Positions 36,016 through 45,504 of a DNA stretch of 64,000 bases are shown here, piece after piece (within the stretch, counting starts at the first letter, position 1; the number at the start of each line of letters is the position of its first letter). Origin of the DNA: an uncultured Pseudomonadales bacterium (GTDB taxonomy: Bacteria; Pseudomonadota; Gammaproteobacteria; Pseudomonadales; Porticoccaceae); NCBI GenBank assembly GCA_943788895.1, contig CALSRZ010000006.1, positions 1 to 64,000 on the forward strand. The letters run 5' to 3'. Under the pieces are notes generated by a model that ran no database searches, had not been told where the DNA came from, and worked only from the letters and a program-made list of their open reading frames with translations. Both the position numbers and the translations under genes were made by a program.

Positions 36016-36492
36016 TTACAGATTAATCTGCAGTGCCGTTTGCGATTTCACATCCTCAATAACCACATAGGTATGGGTCTGGCTTATCCCCTCGATAGCG
36101 GATAACTTCTCCCCCAAAAACCGCTGATAGTGCTGCATATCGGCCACGCGAATCTTGATCAGATAATCAAAACCACCGGCCACCATCTGGCATTCAAGAA
36201 CCTCATCCAAATCCATCATTTGCTGATTAAACTGACTGATCGCCTCCGTGGTGGTACTGGTCAACTGCACTTCAATATAGGCACAGAGCGCCGCATTGGC
36301 TTTTACCGGATCCAGCAGTGCCACATAGTCAGTGATAAAGCCCTCTCGCTCCAAGCGTTTGACCCGCTCCAGACAGGGTGTGGGTGTCAGATTAACCTCA
36401 CGAGCCAGATCGACATTGGCAATCCGGCCATTGTGTTGCAAGGTATTAAGAATCCTGCGATCGGTGCGATCCAGATCCGTTACTGTTTTCAT
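36016..36492 (-). CDS. Lrp/AsnC-family transcriptional regulator, probable proline utilisation regulator
   Basis: A 158-residue Lrp-type protein: N-terminal helix-turn-helix (LDRTDRRILNTLQHNGRIANV, then VNLTPTPCLERVKRLEREG) and C-terminal RAM effector domain (DYLIKIRVADMQHYQ). It is transcribed divergently from putA across a 187-base AT-rich region. Since this PutA lacks its own DNA-binding domain, an Lrp-type activator responding to proline, like PutR in alphaproteobacteria or the Lrp of Pseudomonas put genes, is the natural interpretation. That role is inferred from position. Confidence 0.9.
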   Translation of the reverse strand: MKTVTDLDRTDRRILNTLQHNGRIANVDLAREVNLTPTPCLERVKRLEREGFITDYVALLDPVKANAALCAYIEVQLTSTTTEAISQFNQQMMDLDEVLECQMVAGGFDYLIKIRVADMQHYQRFLGEKLSAIEGISQTHTYVVIEDVKSQTALQINL

Positions 36493-36679
36493 ATTTCACC
36501 CCTCAAAAAAACTAAAAAAATCAAAATATCCCTTCAGAATAATAGTCTATTAATTTAAGTATGACAGACTAAAAAACTGTTAAATCAATAATTATGGAGA
36601 CAAATATCAAGATAAATAACCGAAAATGCCAGATATTACACAGAATCAAATTTTAGGGATAAACACTTAAGGACAAACT

Positions 36680-39600
36680 ATGAACCAGGCAGAGCTACGC
36701 AACAGAATTCGCCAGCTAACTCATCAGGATGAGCATCAGGCTGTCACTCAATTGCTGCACAGCAACCCGCTCACCAGCAAGGCTCGCAAAAAAATCCTCC
36801 ACGACTCTCGACAACTGGTCACCCAGTGCCGCGCCGACAAAACTAGCAGCGGAACACTAGATGCCTTCCTGCTCGAATTTGGCTTATCCAATGCCGAAGG
36901 TGTAGCACTTATGTGTTTGGCCGAAGCCCTGCTGCGGGTTCCCGACGCCTTAACCGCAGACCGTCTGATTGCCGAGAAAATTCAGGCCGGAAACTGGAAC
37001 ACCCACCGCGGAAAATCGGAATCCCTATTTGTCAATGCATCCACCTGGGGGCTAATGCTCACCGGTCAGCTGGTCAGCCTCGACAGAGAGATTACCCAGG
37101 ATACCGACAGCTGGATAAAACGCCTGACGGCCACAATGGGTGAACCAGTAATTCGTGCCGCAGTAATGCAGGCAATGAAAATAATGGGCGGCCAATATGT
37201 ACTCGGCCGCACTATTACCGAAGGACTAAAATGCGGTACCAAACACAACAATAAAGAAACCAGATTTTCTTTTGATATGCTCGGCGAAGGTGCCCGCACT
37301 GAAGCAGATGCTGCCGAATATCTAAAAGCCTACAGCATCGCCATTGATGAGATTGGAAAAAACACCTCTGGGGATTCAGTGTTTAATGCCAACGGCATCT
37401 CAGTAAAACTCTCCGCCCTGCACCCGCGTTATTACTACGCTCAACATCAAGCAGTGATGGAAGAGTTACTGCCGCGCATTAAACAACTCTGCCTGCAAGC
37501 CAAACAATACAATATAGGCCTGTCGATTGATGCCGAAGAAGCCTATCGACTGGATATCTCATTGGATATTTTTGAGGCACTGGCAAAAGGCCCCGACCTT
37601 GAAGGCTGGCAGGGATTGGGCTTTGTATTACAGGCCTATCAAAAGCGCGCTCCGGATACCGCCAAATGGTTGATCGGCCTAGCCAAAGAAACCAATCGCC
37701 GCCTAATGGTGCGATTGGTCAAAGGCGCCTACTGGGATGCCGAGATTAAACATGCTCAGGAACTTGGTCTTGAGAGCTATCCAGTATTTACCCGCAAAGC
37801 CAATACCGACCTCTGCTACCAGCACTGCGCCGGTATTCTTCTCGATGCACAAAAAGAGATTTACCCGCAGTTTGCCACCCACAATGCCTACACCGCCAGT
37901 ATGATTTTAGAACTGGCTGGCGAGCGTGAATTTGAATTTCAACGCCTGCATGGTATGGGTCATATTCTCTATTCACAGCTTAAAAACAGCTATAAAAACA
38001 AGCAACTTGCCGTTCGAGTCTATGCCCCTATCGGCAACCATAAAGACCTGCTGCCCTATCTGGTTCGCAGGCTTTTGGAAAACGGTGCCAACAGCTCTTT
38101 TGTCAATCGCTTTTTGGATCATCAAACCCCTGTCGAAGAGTTACTCGAAGATACCAGAGACCAGGTCACCAGTGCCTTTCCCTACCAACATAAGATGATC
38201 GCTATACCAGAGCAGATATTGACTCTGGCCGGCGAAGACCGCAAAAATGCCCGGGGAATAGATTTGGACTCGCCATTGGAAACACAGGCTCTGCTGCGCA
38301 CAGTGGCACAGATATCTGCACTGAATTCTCACCCGATTATTGATGGCGAACCCGTGGAAGGCGAAGCGCAAGAAACCTATAACCCCACATATCAACAGCA
38401 GCTTATTGGCTATTATTCCAAAGCTAACGAAGCAGATATTTTGCGCGCACTTGGTTCCGCACATACAGCGCAACCCGACTGGGATAGTCTGGGTCATAGC
38501 GGCCGCGCCGATATTCTGGATAAAGTTGCCGATCTAATTGAAAGAGACTCGGAGGAACTTATTGGGGTTATTGCGACAGAGGGAGGAAGAACCTTAGGCG
38601 ATGGCATTTCCGAAGTTCGCGAAGCGATAGATTTCTGTCGATACTACGCATTACAAGCCAGATCATTACCCTCCCATAACCTTCAAGGCCAGGGTGTATT
38701 CCTGTGCATTAGCCCCTGGAACTTCCCACTGGCTATCTTTGTCGGCCAAATTGCCGCCGCACTGTCAGCAGGCAATACAGTCATCGCCAAGCCAGCCGCC
38801 CAGACTCCAGCCATTGCCGCCTGCGCGATCAGACTATTTCACGAAGCCGGTATTCCCGGTGCCGCCCTGCATCTATTGCTCGGCAGCGGCTCCCAGATCG
38901 GTAAATTATTAATCGGCGATAGGCGTATTGCTGGCATCGCCTTTACCGGCTCAACCTATACTGCCCAGAGTATCAACCAGCAGCTGGCCGCACGTCCCGG
39001 CGGGCCAATACCTTTTATCGCCGAAACCGGTGGCCAGAACTGCATGATAGTCGACTCCACTGCCCTGCCCGAGCAGATCGTTGATGATGTGATTATCTCC
39101 GCCTTTCAAAGTGCCGGCCAGCGTTGCTCTGCCCTGCGGGTATTATTTATTCAAGAAGATATTGCCGATAACACATTGAAAATGCTCTCCGGAGCCATGG
39201 ACTCTCTAAAGGCAGGAAACCCTAAAAAGCTCTCCAGCGATCTTGGGCCAGTTATCGACAGCGGCGCTCAGGCAGAACTCCAGGCACATATAGAGCGCAT
39301 GTATAAAGAAGCCAAATTTATCGCCAAGGTAGAACTCAGTAATAGTTGTAACAACGGCAGCTTTGTTGCACCCCACGTTTTTGAAATCGATTCCCTTGAT
39401 CAGCTAACCGAAGAGGTGTTCGGCCCAGTGCTTCATGTGATTCGCTACTCGTCAGAAAAGCTCAGCTCAGTTATTCAACAGATCAACAACACTGGCTACG
39501 GACTGACACTGGGCATCCACAGTCGTATTGAAGCCTTTGCTGAAACCGTCTACCGCAACACTATTGCCGGAAATACTTATATCAACCGCAATATGGTCGG

Positions 39601-40414
39601 TGCTGTGGTTGGGGTAAACCCCTTTGGTGGACGGGGACTATCCGGCACCGGACCCAAAGCCGGCGGCCCCAATTATCTACTGCGTTTCTCCGCAACTTCT
39701 AATGAAACAAACAGTAATCAAAAGCATAAAAACACCTATTCGTTAGATTTAAACAAGGCCATAGCGGCCAAATCACAGAGCATTAACAGTGCGGTTAAGG
39801 CCATGGCCAAATGGCAACTGACCTCAGTTGATAGCCGCCTGTCAATTATCGGCAAGTGCAGTGCAGAGTTTCTACCGGTGATTGAACAGATCGCTCGAGA
39901 AAAACTCGCCAACCCTATTCAACTGCCGGGCCCAACCGGTGAAGATAATAAGCTGTCACTTTTTGGCCGCGGAGTGATGGTTTTGGTTGTCACTAAAAAT
40001 GATCTGATGGCTAAAGCAGAGAAACAAATTGCCTGCGCTTTGCTCTGCGGATGTCCGGTGATAATTGCAGCAGATCAGTCCCACAAAGCCTCAGTAAAAA
40101 CTATACAGGCAAACTATCTGCAAGCAGGACTAGCAGCAGACTTACTGCAGATAGAACCCATAGAAAACCTTAGCGGGCTAATACAGGACAGTAGCGTTGA
40201 AGGATTAATCGCCAACAGCCTTAACTCAGATAGCTCAGCATTAAGACAGGTCATGGCGCAGAGAAACGGCAGTGTTATTCCGTTAATTGAATGGCCGGAA
40301 AATAACGAGGGATACAATTACCACTGGTTGCTGTGGTTTTTGAGTGAGCGCACCAGAACAGAAAATCTGGTGGCCAGAGGCGGTAATACTCAGCTGTTTA
40401 ATTTAGCGGGGTAA
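36680..40414 (+). CDS. putA: Bifunctional proline dehydrogenase / P5C dehydrogenase, long form without RHH domain
   Basis: A 1244-residue enzyme oxidising proline to glutamate with channelling. Order: helical arm (residues 1-120), FAD-dependent proline dehydrogenase barrel (about 170-460, with RLVKGAYWDAEIK), and an aldehyde dehydrogenase domain (about 560-1000, with FIAETGGQN and catalytic C816 in SAGQRCSALR). A C-terminal ALDH-superfamily domain (about 1010-1244, RGVMVLVVTKND) follows. It begins directly at the arm domain and lacks the ribbon-helix-helix repressor module of E. coli PutA, so it is the type-B, non-DNA-binding long form. Regulation probably comes from the divergent Lrp-type gene. 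Confidence 0.95.
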   Translation: MNQAELRNRIRQLTHQDEHQAVTQLLHSNPLTSKARKKILHDSRQLVTQCRADKTSSGTLDAFLLEFGLSNAEGVALMCLAEALLRVPDALTADRLIAEKIQAGNWNTHRGKSESLFVNASTWGLMLTGQLVSLDREITQDTDSWIKRLTATMGEPVIRAAVMQAMKIMGGQYVLGRTITEGLKCGTKHNNKETRFSFDMLGEGARTEADAAEYLKAYSIAIDEIGKNTSGDSVFNANGISVKLSALHPRYYYAQHQAVMEELLPRIKQLCLQAKQYNIGLSIDAEEAYRLDISLDIFEALAKGPDLEGWQGLGFVLQAYQKRAPDTAKWLIGLAKETNRRLMVRLVKGAYWDAEIKHAQELGLESYPVFTRKANTDLCYQHCAGILLDAQKEIYPQFATHNAYTASMILELAGEREFEFQRLHGMGHILYSQLKNSYKNKQLAVRVYAPIGNHKDLLPYLVRRLLENGANSSFVNRFLDHQTPVEELLEDTRDQVTSAFPYQHKMIAIPEQILTLAGEDRKNARGIDLDSPLETQALLRTVAQISALNSHPIIDGEPVEGEAQETYNPTYQQQLIGYYSKANEADILRALGSAHTAQPDWDSLGHSGRADILDKVADLIERDSEELIGVIATEGGRTLGDGISEVREAIDFCRYYALQARSLPSHNLQGQGVFLCISPWNFPLAIFVGQIAAALSAGNTVIAKPAAQTPAIAACAIRLFHEAGIPGAALHLLLGSGSQIGKLLIGDRRIAGIAFTGSTYTAQSINQQLAARPGGPIPFIAETGGQNCMIVDSTALPEQIVDDVIISAFQSAGQRCSALRVLFIQEDIADNTLKMLSGAMDSLKAGNPKKLSSDLGPVIDSGAQAELQAHIERMYKEAKFIAKVELSNSCNNGSFVAPHVFEIDSLDQLTEEVFGPVLHVIRYSSEKLSSVIQQINNTGYGLTLGIHSRIEAFAETVYRNTIAGNTYINRNMVGAVVGVNPFGGRGLSGTGPKAGGPNYLLRFSATSNETNSNQKHKNTYSLDLNKAIAAKSQSINSAVKAMAKWQLTSVDSRLSIIGKCSAEFLPVIEQIAREKLANPIQLPGPTGEDNKLSLFGRGVMVLVVTKNDLMAKAEKQIACALLCGCPVIIAADQSHKASVKTIQANYLQAGLAADLLQIEPIENLSGLIQDSSVEGLIANSLNSDSSALRQVMAQRNGSVIPLIEWPENNEGYNYHWLLWFLSERTRTENLVARGGNTQLFNLAG

Positions 40415-40467
40415 GGCGCGAGCTTAACCCTATTTAAAATAGTCCACTTGGGATGAGCAACTTAAAC

Positions 40468-42282
40468 CTAACTGGCCTCGGCATAACGGCGAAGGATATC
40501 CAGAAAATCACCGCCATATTTTTCCAACTTGCTTTCACCAACGCCGGTAATGGTCAGCAATTCCGCTTCCGAAGTCGGTAAAGTATCGAGCATCTCCTTA
40601 AGCGTGGCATCATGAAAAATCACATAGGGCGGCACATTAAACTCATCGGAGAGCATCTTTCTGCACTCCCGCAGCTCATCCCATAATTCCTGATCTTCAG
40701 GCTGTATCTGAGCTTTTCTGGCAGACTTTGAGCCGGCCTTTTTAGCGGAGGGAGCCTTGATTTCTTCTATACGTAAAAACAGCGATTGCTCGCCTTTTAG
40801 TACCGGTCTACAGAGGTCCGTTAGCTGCAGAGCACTATAGCCCTCAATATCGACACGCAGTAAACCGCGCACCACCAACTGGCGAATCACTGAACGCCAG
40901 CGGGCTTCATGAATATCAGCGCCAATACCAAAGGTACTCAACTGGTGATGGTGATGCTGCAATACCTTTTCAGTTTCTTTGCCTTGCAGCACATCCATCA
41001 CATGCACAGCACCAAAGCGCTGGCCAGTGCGGTAAACGCAGGACAGGAGCTTCTGGGCAGCTTCCGTGGCATCCCAGGTCTCAGGGGGAATCTGGCAGTT
41101 ATCACAGTTCCCACATTGTTCCGGGGCGTTGTCGGCAAAGTAGTTGAGCAGCACTTTGCGACGGCAGCTGGTGACTTCGCAGAGCCCCAACATGGCGTCG
41201 AGTTTGTGGCGCTCAGCGCGCTTAAATTGCTCGGAGCCATCTGATCCCTGGGCCATTTGCTGAAGGCGCACTACATCTTGTAAACCGTAAACCATCCAGG
41301 CATCGGCTGGCTGTCCGTCGCGCCCTGCCCGACCGGTTTCCTGATAATAGGCTTCAATACTTTTCGGCAGGTCGAGGTGGGCGACAAAGCGCACATCGGG
41401 TTTATCTATGCCCATTCCAAAGGCGATGGTGGCAACAATAATCACCCCATCTTCACGCAAAAAACGACTCTGGTGAGTTTGTCTAAGTTGAGCGGGCAAG
41501 CCTGCATGATAGGGCAAGGCAGTAAAACCCTGCTGGGTTAACCAGGCCGCTGTGTCTTCGACTTTTTTACGGGACAGGCAGTAGACAATGCCGGCTTCAC
41601 TTTTACGCTGCTTTAAAAAATCCAGCAGTTGCTTTTTGGCGGTGGTTTTGTTGGCAATCGCATAGCGAATATTGGGGCGATCAAAACCGCTGATATAGGA
41701 ATTGGCGTCCACCAGAGATAGCCGCTCAACAATTTCTTTTCTGGTGCGCACATCTGCAGTAGCCGTCAGGGCAATGCGCGGTATCGCCGGAAAACGCTCA
41801 TTGAGTAAACTTAATGAGAGATAATCTGAACGAAAGTCATGACCCCATTGGGATACACAGTGAGCTTCGTCAATGGCAAACAGGGCTAATTTACAGCGTT
41901 CCAATAGATCGAGGGTATATGACTGGATAAGCCTTTCAGGGGCGATATAGAGTAAATCTAACTGCCCGGCCATTAGCTGTTGCTCAATAATATTTTGTTC
42001 GCTATGGGAGAGACTGGAATTTAGAAAGGCCGCCTTAACACCCAACTGCTGCATAGCATCGACCTGATCCTGCATCAGAGCGATCAGCGGTGAGATAATC
42101 ACACCTACCCCATCGCGGATCAGGGATGGAATCTGATAACAGAGCGACTTACCACCGCCGGTAGGCATCAGTACTAGTGCATTATTACCGGCGCTAACAT
42201 GTTCAATAATCTCGGCCTGGTGACCACGAAAACTATCATAGCCATACAGGCTGTTTAAAATCTCTAGTGCTTTTTGCGACAT
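40468..42282 (-). CDS. recQ: ATP-dependent DNA helicase RecQ
   Basis: A 604-residue RecQ helicase. Walker [14 protein letters not shown] and the box [15 protein letters not shown] are followed by helicase C ([23 protein letters not shown]), the four-cysteine zinc domain ([10 protein letters not shown] and CGNCDNC), a winged helix, and an HRDC domain at the C-terminus ([16 protein letters not shown]). The length and domain set equal the E. coli enzyme, which unwinds DNA 3'-5' in recombination repair. It is convergent with putA across 53 bases. Confidence 0.96.
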   Translation of the reverse strand: MSQKALEILNSLYGYDSFRGHQAEIIEHVSAGNNALVLMPTGGGKSLCYQIPSLIRDGVGVIISPLIALMQDQVDAMQQLGVKAAFLNSSLSHSEQNIIEQQLMAGQLDLLYIAPERLIQSYTLDLLERCKLALFAIDEAHCVSQWGHDFRSDYLSLSLLNERFPAIPRIALTATADVRTRKEIVERLSLVDANSYISGFDRPNIRYAIANKTTAKKQLLDFLKQRKSEAGIVYCLSRKKVEDTAAWLTQQGFTALPYHAGLPAQLRQTHQSRFLREDGVIIVATIAFGMGIDKPDVRFVAHLDLPKSIEAYYQETGRAGRDGQPADAWMVYGLQDVVRLQQMAQGSDGSEQFKRAERHKLDAMLGLCEVTSCRRKVLLNYFADNAPEQCGNCDNCQIPPETWDATEAAQKLLSCVYRTGQRFGAVHVMDVLQGKETEKVLQHHHHQLSTFGIGADIHEARWRSVIRQLVVRGLLRVDIEGYSALQLTDLCRPVLKGEQSLFLRIEEIKAPSAKKAGSKSARKAQIQPEDQELWDELRECRKMLSDEFNVPPYVIFHDATLKEMLDTLPTSEAELLTITGVGESKLEKYGGDFLDILRRYAEAS

Positions 42283-42318
42283 GTTGTTCCGACTTTTAAT
42301 TTTTAAACGAGAGAGATT

Positions 42319-42816
42319 TTACAGCTGCCACTCAGTACGGCCTGCGAAGCTGTCGCCATTATTGGTAAAGCGTACAAATGAGGGGGTAACCCGGTAGAAG
42401 TTAGATTTAGCAAAGGCAGAACCAATCAGGCGCTCCTGGTCGGTGGTCGGATTATCGACCAGTGCCCAGACTTCCGGAAAGCGGGCAAAATAGAGATCGG
42501 CAATCCTGTCCCTATCAGCCACCTTGCTTATCGTACTGTAGATTTGCGCACCACATATTGACTGCCAGTCACCAGTGTAATCAGAATAGATTGAAACAGC
42601 TGCGCTGCCGTTAGCCGGAATACTTTTAATATGCCGACTGTTTGCAGACGACAGGAAGTAGAGTTCAAATGGCTCTAGAGAGATATCTGCCACATAGAGT
42701 ACTGGCGCTGACCAGGGGCCGCAGGCATCAGAAGTGGCGATAGTTAAAACCGATTCTGCGTTCAAAAACTCATGCAGTTTGGTGAAATCTTTAACTTCAT
42801 CAGCCACCTTAGACAT
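42319..42816 (-). CDS. PNPOx-like flavin-binding family protein
   Basis: A 165-residue protein of the pyridoxamine 5'-phosphate oxidase-like split-barrel fold: EFLNAESVLTIATSDACGPW at the N-terminus, ADISLEPFELYFLSSANSRH in the core, and a conserved FYRVTPSFVRFTNN C-terminus. Relatives bind FMN or heme. It resembles YhbP/HugZ-like members, and the reaction is unknown. Its ATG overlaps the end of ubiX by 8 bases; since UbiX makes prenylated FMN, a flavin connection is suggestive but unproven. Confidence 0.75.
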   Translation of the reverse strand: MSKVADEVKDFTKLHEFLNAESVLTIATSDACGPWSAPVLYVADISLEPFELYFLSSANSRHIKSIPANGSAAVSIYSDYTGDWQSICGAQIYSTISKVADRDRIADLYFARFPEVWALVDNPTTDQERLIGSAFAKSNFYRVTPSFVRFTNNGDSFAGRTEWQL

Positions 42817-43372
42817 TGCCCTGCCAACGCTTCATACCATCCATCTCAATATCAAACAGATCGAGAATACGAGCTACTGAATGATTAACTATATCGTCGA
42901 CTGTTTTTGGCTCGCTGTAAAATGCAGGTGAAGGTGGGCAAATAATGGCACCGTATTGACTGGCTTTATACATCAGCTCGCAGTGACCTGTGTGCATAGG
43001 TGATTCGCGGGGAACAATCACCAGTGTACGACGCTCTTTTAAAACCACATCGGCAGCGCGTATTAGCAGATTATCGGCATAGGAGTTAACAATACCGGAA
43101 AGGGTTTTCATTGAGCAGGGAACCACAATCATGCCCGCGGTTTTAAACGAACCACTGGCAATAGTGGCGCCAATGTTTTTATTGTTGTGGACTTCGTCGG
43201 CCAGCGCCTCAACATCTTCTGGCTTCCAGTCGGTTTCGATACCGATATTCATGCGTGCTGCCTGGCTCATTACCAGGTGGGTTTCTATATCACTGCGTTC
43301 GGCCAGCACCTGAAGCATTCGGATGCCGTAAATAACGCCGCTTGAGCCGGATAGGCCAATAATTAGTCGCAT
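42809..43372 (-). CDS. ubiX: Flavin prenyltransferase UbiX
   Basis: A 187-residue flavoprotein with IIGLSGSSGVIYGIRML at the N-terminus, the SGSFKTAGMIVVPCSMKTLS segment, and ESPMHTGHCELMYKAS near the active site. It attaches dimethylallyl to FMN to make the cofactor of UbiD decarboxylase in ubiquinone synthesis. The GVIYG/SFKT variant may place it in the Pad1/UbiX paralogue group rather than the housekeeping enzyme. No ubiD lies nearby. Confidence 0.88.
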   Translation of the reverse strand: MRLIIGLSGSSGVIYGIRMLQVLAERSDIETHLVMSQAARMNIGIETDWKPEDVEALADEVHNNKNIGATIASGSFKTAGMIVVPCSMKTLSGIVNSYADNLLIRAADVVLKERRTLVIVPRESPMHTGHCELMYKASQYGAIICPPSPAFYSEPKTVDDIVNHSVARILDLFDIEMDGMKRWQGNV

Positions 43373-43524
43373 GATGATTCCTTGTTTTAGGCCGTCTATT
43401 CTGCCTTTTTTACTGGCAGCTGGGTAGTGAAACTTGTTGAATGATACGTAGTAAGGGTGTGGGTGGTTTTACTCTTTTTACTTGGCTTCAGGGGGTTTAT
43501 GGGTCAGGGTTGGGCTGGAGTGGG

Positions 43525-43679
43525 ATAGCCTCTGTAGATCCCCTTGAGATCGGTCCCATAAGTTTATAATTTTCAGCGCTCCCGCAACTCGCTACGCTCA
43601 AACAGGCGCTCGCTCAACCTGAAAATCATAAACTTATAAGCGGGCCCTGACTGATCTCAAGGGGATCTACAGAGGCTAT
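43525..43679. repeat. Long palindromic element, copy 1
   Basis: This lies in the 350-base gap between ubiX and the GFA gene; the rest of that gap (43373-43524) holds nothing I recognise. A perfect 27-bp outer stem (43525-43551/43653-43679) encloses an asymmetric internal loop and a 19-bp inner stem with one mismatch (43558-43576/43619-43637), then a 42-nt apex (43577-43618). The apex is 39/42 identical to that of the second copy at 44211-44367, read in the opposite orientation. The stems differ between copies but stay paired. See findings. Confidence 0.85.
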
Positions 43680-43722
43680 TTGCAAGACTCGCAGATTCTG
43701 AAAGCTAAACTAAGCCTTATTT

Positions 43723-44115
43723 TTAATAGAGTTTGCACCAATTCTTCTTACGGCGTGCTAGACGCATACTTATGGTTTCAGTGGAATAATCTTTTAAAAC
43801 TGAATCTATGGAATAGCCCTTAAGCCCCATAACTTTTGCATTGATAACTCCATAATTATCGCCATCAATCTGGCAGGACACAAATGCAGTCCCACAGTTT
43901 TTGCATTCGTGGAAATCTGCGGTTTTATGGCCATGCTGGACTATTACATGGTCGGATGGGTTATTGATTTTAAAGCTAAAGCTTGAACCCGAGTCACTCA
44001 CATACTCTCCAGAATTTTTTCTACAGTATTCACAGGAGCATGAGCGGGCAATCAAACCTTGAGGCTTAACATCCCAGTCGATTTGGATATTTTTACAGCT
44101 GCAAGAGAGTTTCAA
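43723..44115 (-). CDS. GFA/CENP-V-family zinc protein
   Basis: A 130-residue protein of the glutathione-dependent formaldehyde-activating (GFA)/CENP-V fold. The zinc-binding cysteines appear in order: C5 and C7 (CSC), C26, C28 and C31 (SCSCEYCRK), and C71 and C74 (CKNCG). The family includes S-hydroxymethylglutathione synthase, but many members have no known reaction, and I do not assign one. The gene is flanked on both sides by oppositely oriented copies of a ~155-bp palindrome, and neither neighbour appears to be its operon partner. Confidence 0.85.
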   Translation of the reverse strand: MKLSCSCKNIQIDWDVKPQGLIARSCSCEYCRKNSGEYVSDSGSSFSFKINNPSDHVIVQHGHKTADFHECKNCGTAFVSCQIDGDNYGVINAKVMGLKGYSIDSVLKDYSTETISMRLARRKKNWCKLY

Positions 44116-44210
44116 AATACACCTCGAAAGTAAGTTATCCTGTTAAAGGTAGAACATATTTTTAAAACCAAAGATTAAAAAACGATACCAAAGCCCACTC
44201 CAATAATTCA

Positions 44211-44367
44211 AATAGCGCCTGTCTCTTCCCTTGAGATCAGTCAGGGCCCGCTTATGGATTTGCAATTTTCAGATTGAGCGAGCGCTTGTTTGAGCGAAGC
44301 GAGTTGCGGGAGCGCTGGAAATTTCAAATCCATGGGACCGATCTCAAGGGAAGAGACAGGTGCTATT
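44211..44367. repeat. Long palindromic element, copy 2 (opposite orientation)
   Basis: It occupies the gap between the GFA gene and the MDR gene. The outer stem is 28 bp (44211-44238/44340-44367, one G-T pair) and the inner stem 19 bp (44254-44272/44315-44333, one mismatch and one wobble). The 42-nt apex (44273-44314) has the GAGCGAGCGCTTGTTTGAGC core. Conserved blocks CTTGAGATC, GGTCCCAT and AAGCGGGCCCTGACT are shared with copy 1 after reverse complementation. Confidence 0.85.
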
Positions 44368-44398
44368 GTGCTCCCAAACTAAGGAGTAACCGGCAGTG

Positions 44399-44470
44399 CG
44401 ATCTCTCGTCGCTTTGCTCTGTCGAGATGACAGGTTAAACGGGCCACAGCCGACGCTGGGGTGACATTCC
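44399..44470. repeat. REP-like palindromic repeat, second location
   Basis: It contains GATCTCTCGTCGCTTTGCTC running into GTCGAGATGACAGG, and CAGC-CGAC-GCTG followed by GGGTGAC. It shares the GAGATGAC and CGCTGGG.TGAC words with 28603-28662. It directly adjoins palindrome copy 2 and the end of the MDR gene. Confidence 0.5.
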
Positions 44471-44480
44471 TTCGCTGGCT

Positions 44481-45458
44481 TTATGCCATAGATAAAATAA
44501 CCTTGCCCTTGGCGCGGCGTTCAGAAATTGAGGAAAATGCCGCTTTATAGTCATCCAGCGGATAGACCTCAGTCACCAGCGGCGAAAACTTGCCGTCATC
44601 AATCATCGCAATCAGCTCCTGAAAGTTCTTCTGTGACTCCCGCGGAAACTTAGTCGCCCAGGTGCCCCACCAGACACCGACAATAGACGCACCCTTCAGC
44701 AAACATAAATTGAGCGGAATTTTAGGAATTGGCCCCGAAGCAAAACCAACCACCAAAAAGCGACCATCCCAGGCAATAGCGCGAAATGCCTGCTCGGAAA
44801 AATCACCGCCAACCGGATCGTAAATAACATCCACACCCTTACCCTTGGTCAGCGCCTTAACCTGCTCCTTAAGGTCTTCAGTGGAATAATTAATCCGCAG
44901 ATCAGCGCCAGCCTCGCAGGCAAAGTCCAACTTCTCCTCGCTACTGGCCGCAGCAATAACCGTAGCGCCCATCGCCTTGGCAATCTGGATAGTGGCAATA
45001 CCCACACCCCCAGCCGCACCCATTACCAACAGCGTCTCGCCAGGCTGAATCTTAGCCTGCTGCTTTAACGCGTAATAGGAAGTCCCATAGGTAATCGCAA
45101 AGCCCGCCGCCTGCTCGAAACTCATACTCTCGCCCAGTGGAAACGACATATATTCCGAAGTAACACACTGCTCTGCAAAGCCACCAAAGGGAACCGTCGC
45201 TATCACCTTATCGCCAACCGCGCGGGTACTAACCCCCTCGCCCACCGCAGAGACCACACCAGATACCTCAGCACCGGGAACAAACGGCAGTGGCGGCTTA
45301 AACTGATACTTGCCTTGAACAGTCAGCAGATCGGGGAAATTAACCCCAGACGCTTTTACATCAATCAGAATCTCGCCCCTGCCAACTTCCGGCCTGGGCC
45401 GCTCTTCAAGATCAAGCTGTTCTGGCGGTGCAAACTCATTGCAGACTAATGCTTTCAT
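44481..45458 (-). CDS. NADPH:quinone oxidoreductase-like MDR protein
   Basis: A 325-residue medium-chain dehydrogenase/reductase of the zeta-crystallin (QOR) type without zinc ligands. It has PFVPGAEVSGVVSAVGEGVS and the Rossmann motif VMGAAGGVGIATIQIAKAMG (about residues 144-163). It should use NADPH to reduce quinones or enoyl groups; the substrate is unknown. A GGGGAG ribosome site precedes ATG 45458. It is the last gene of a minus-strand run with three acyl-CoA dehydrogenases, suggesting a part in acyl-CoA breakdown. Confidence 0.88.
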   Translation of the reverse strand: MKALVCNEFAPPEQLDLEERPRPEVGRGEILIDVKASGVNFPDLLTVQGKYQFKPPLPFVPGAEVSGVVSAVGEGVSTRAVGDKVIATVPFGGFAEQCVTSEYMSFPLGESMSFEQAAGFAITYGTSYYALKQQAKIQPGETLLVMGAAGGVGIATIQIAKAMGATVIAAASSEEKLDFACEAGADLRINYSTEDLKEQVKALTKGKGVDVIYDPVGGDFSEQAFRAIAWDGRFLVVGFASGPIPKIPLNLCLLKGASIVGVWWGTWATKFPRESQKNFQELIAMIDDGKFSPLVTEVYPLDDYKAAFSSISERRAKGKVILSMA

Positions 45459-45504
45459 AAAGCTCCCCTACTCAATTCATTATTCTTATTAGGTCGACCA
45501 AAAA

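Noticed and set aside
43525-44367. CRISPR-like array
   Set aside because: Only two copies, in opposite orientation and about 690 bases apart, with long palindromic stems and a gene between them. No regular spacers. No CRISPR array or cas gene was seen anywhere in the window.
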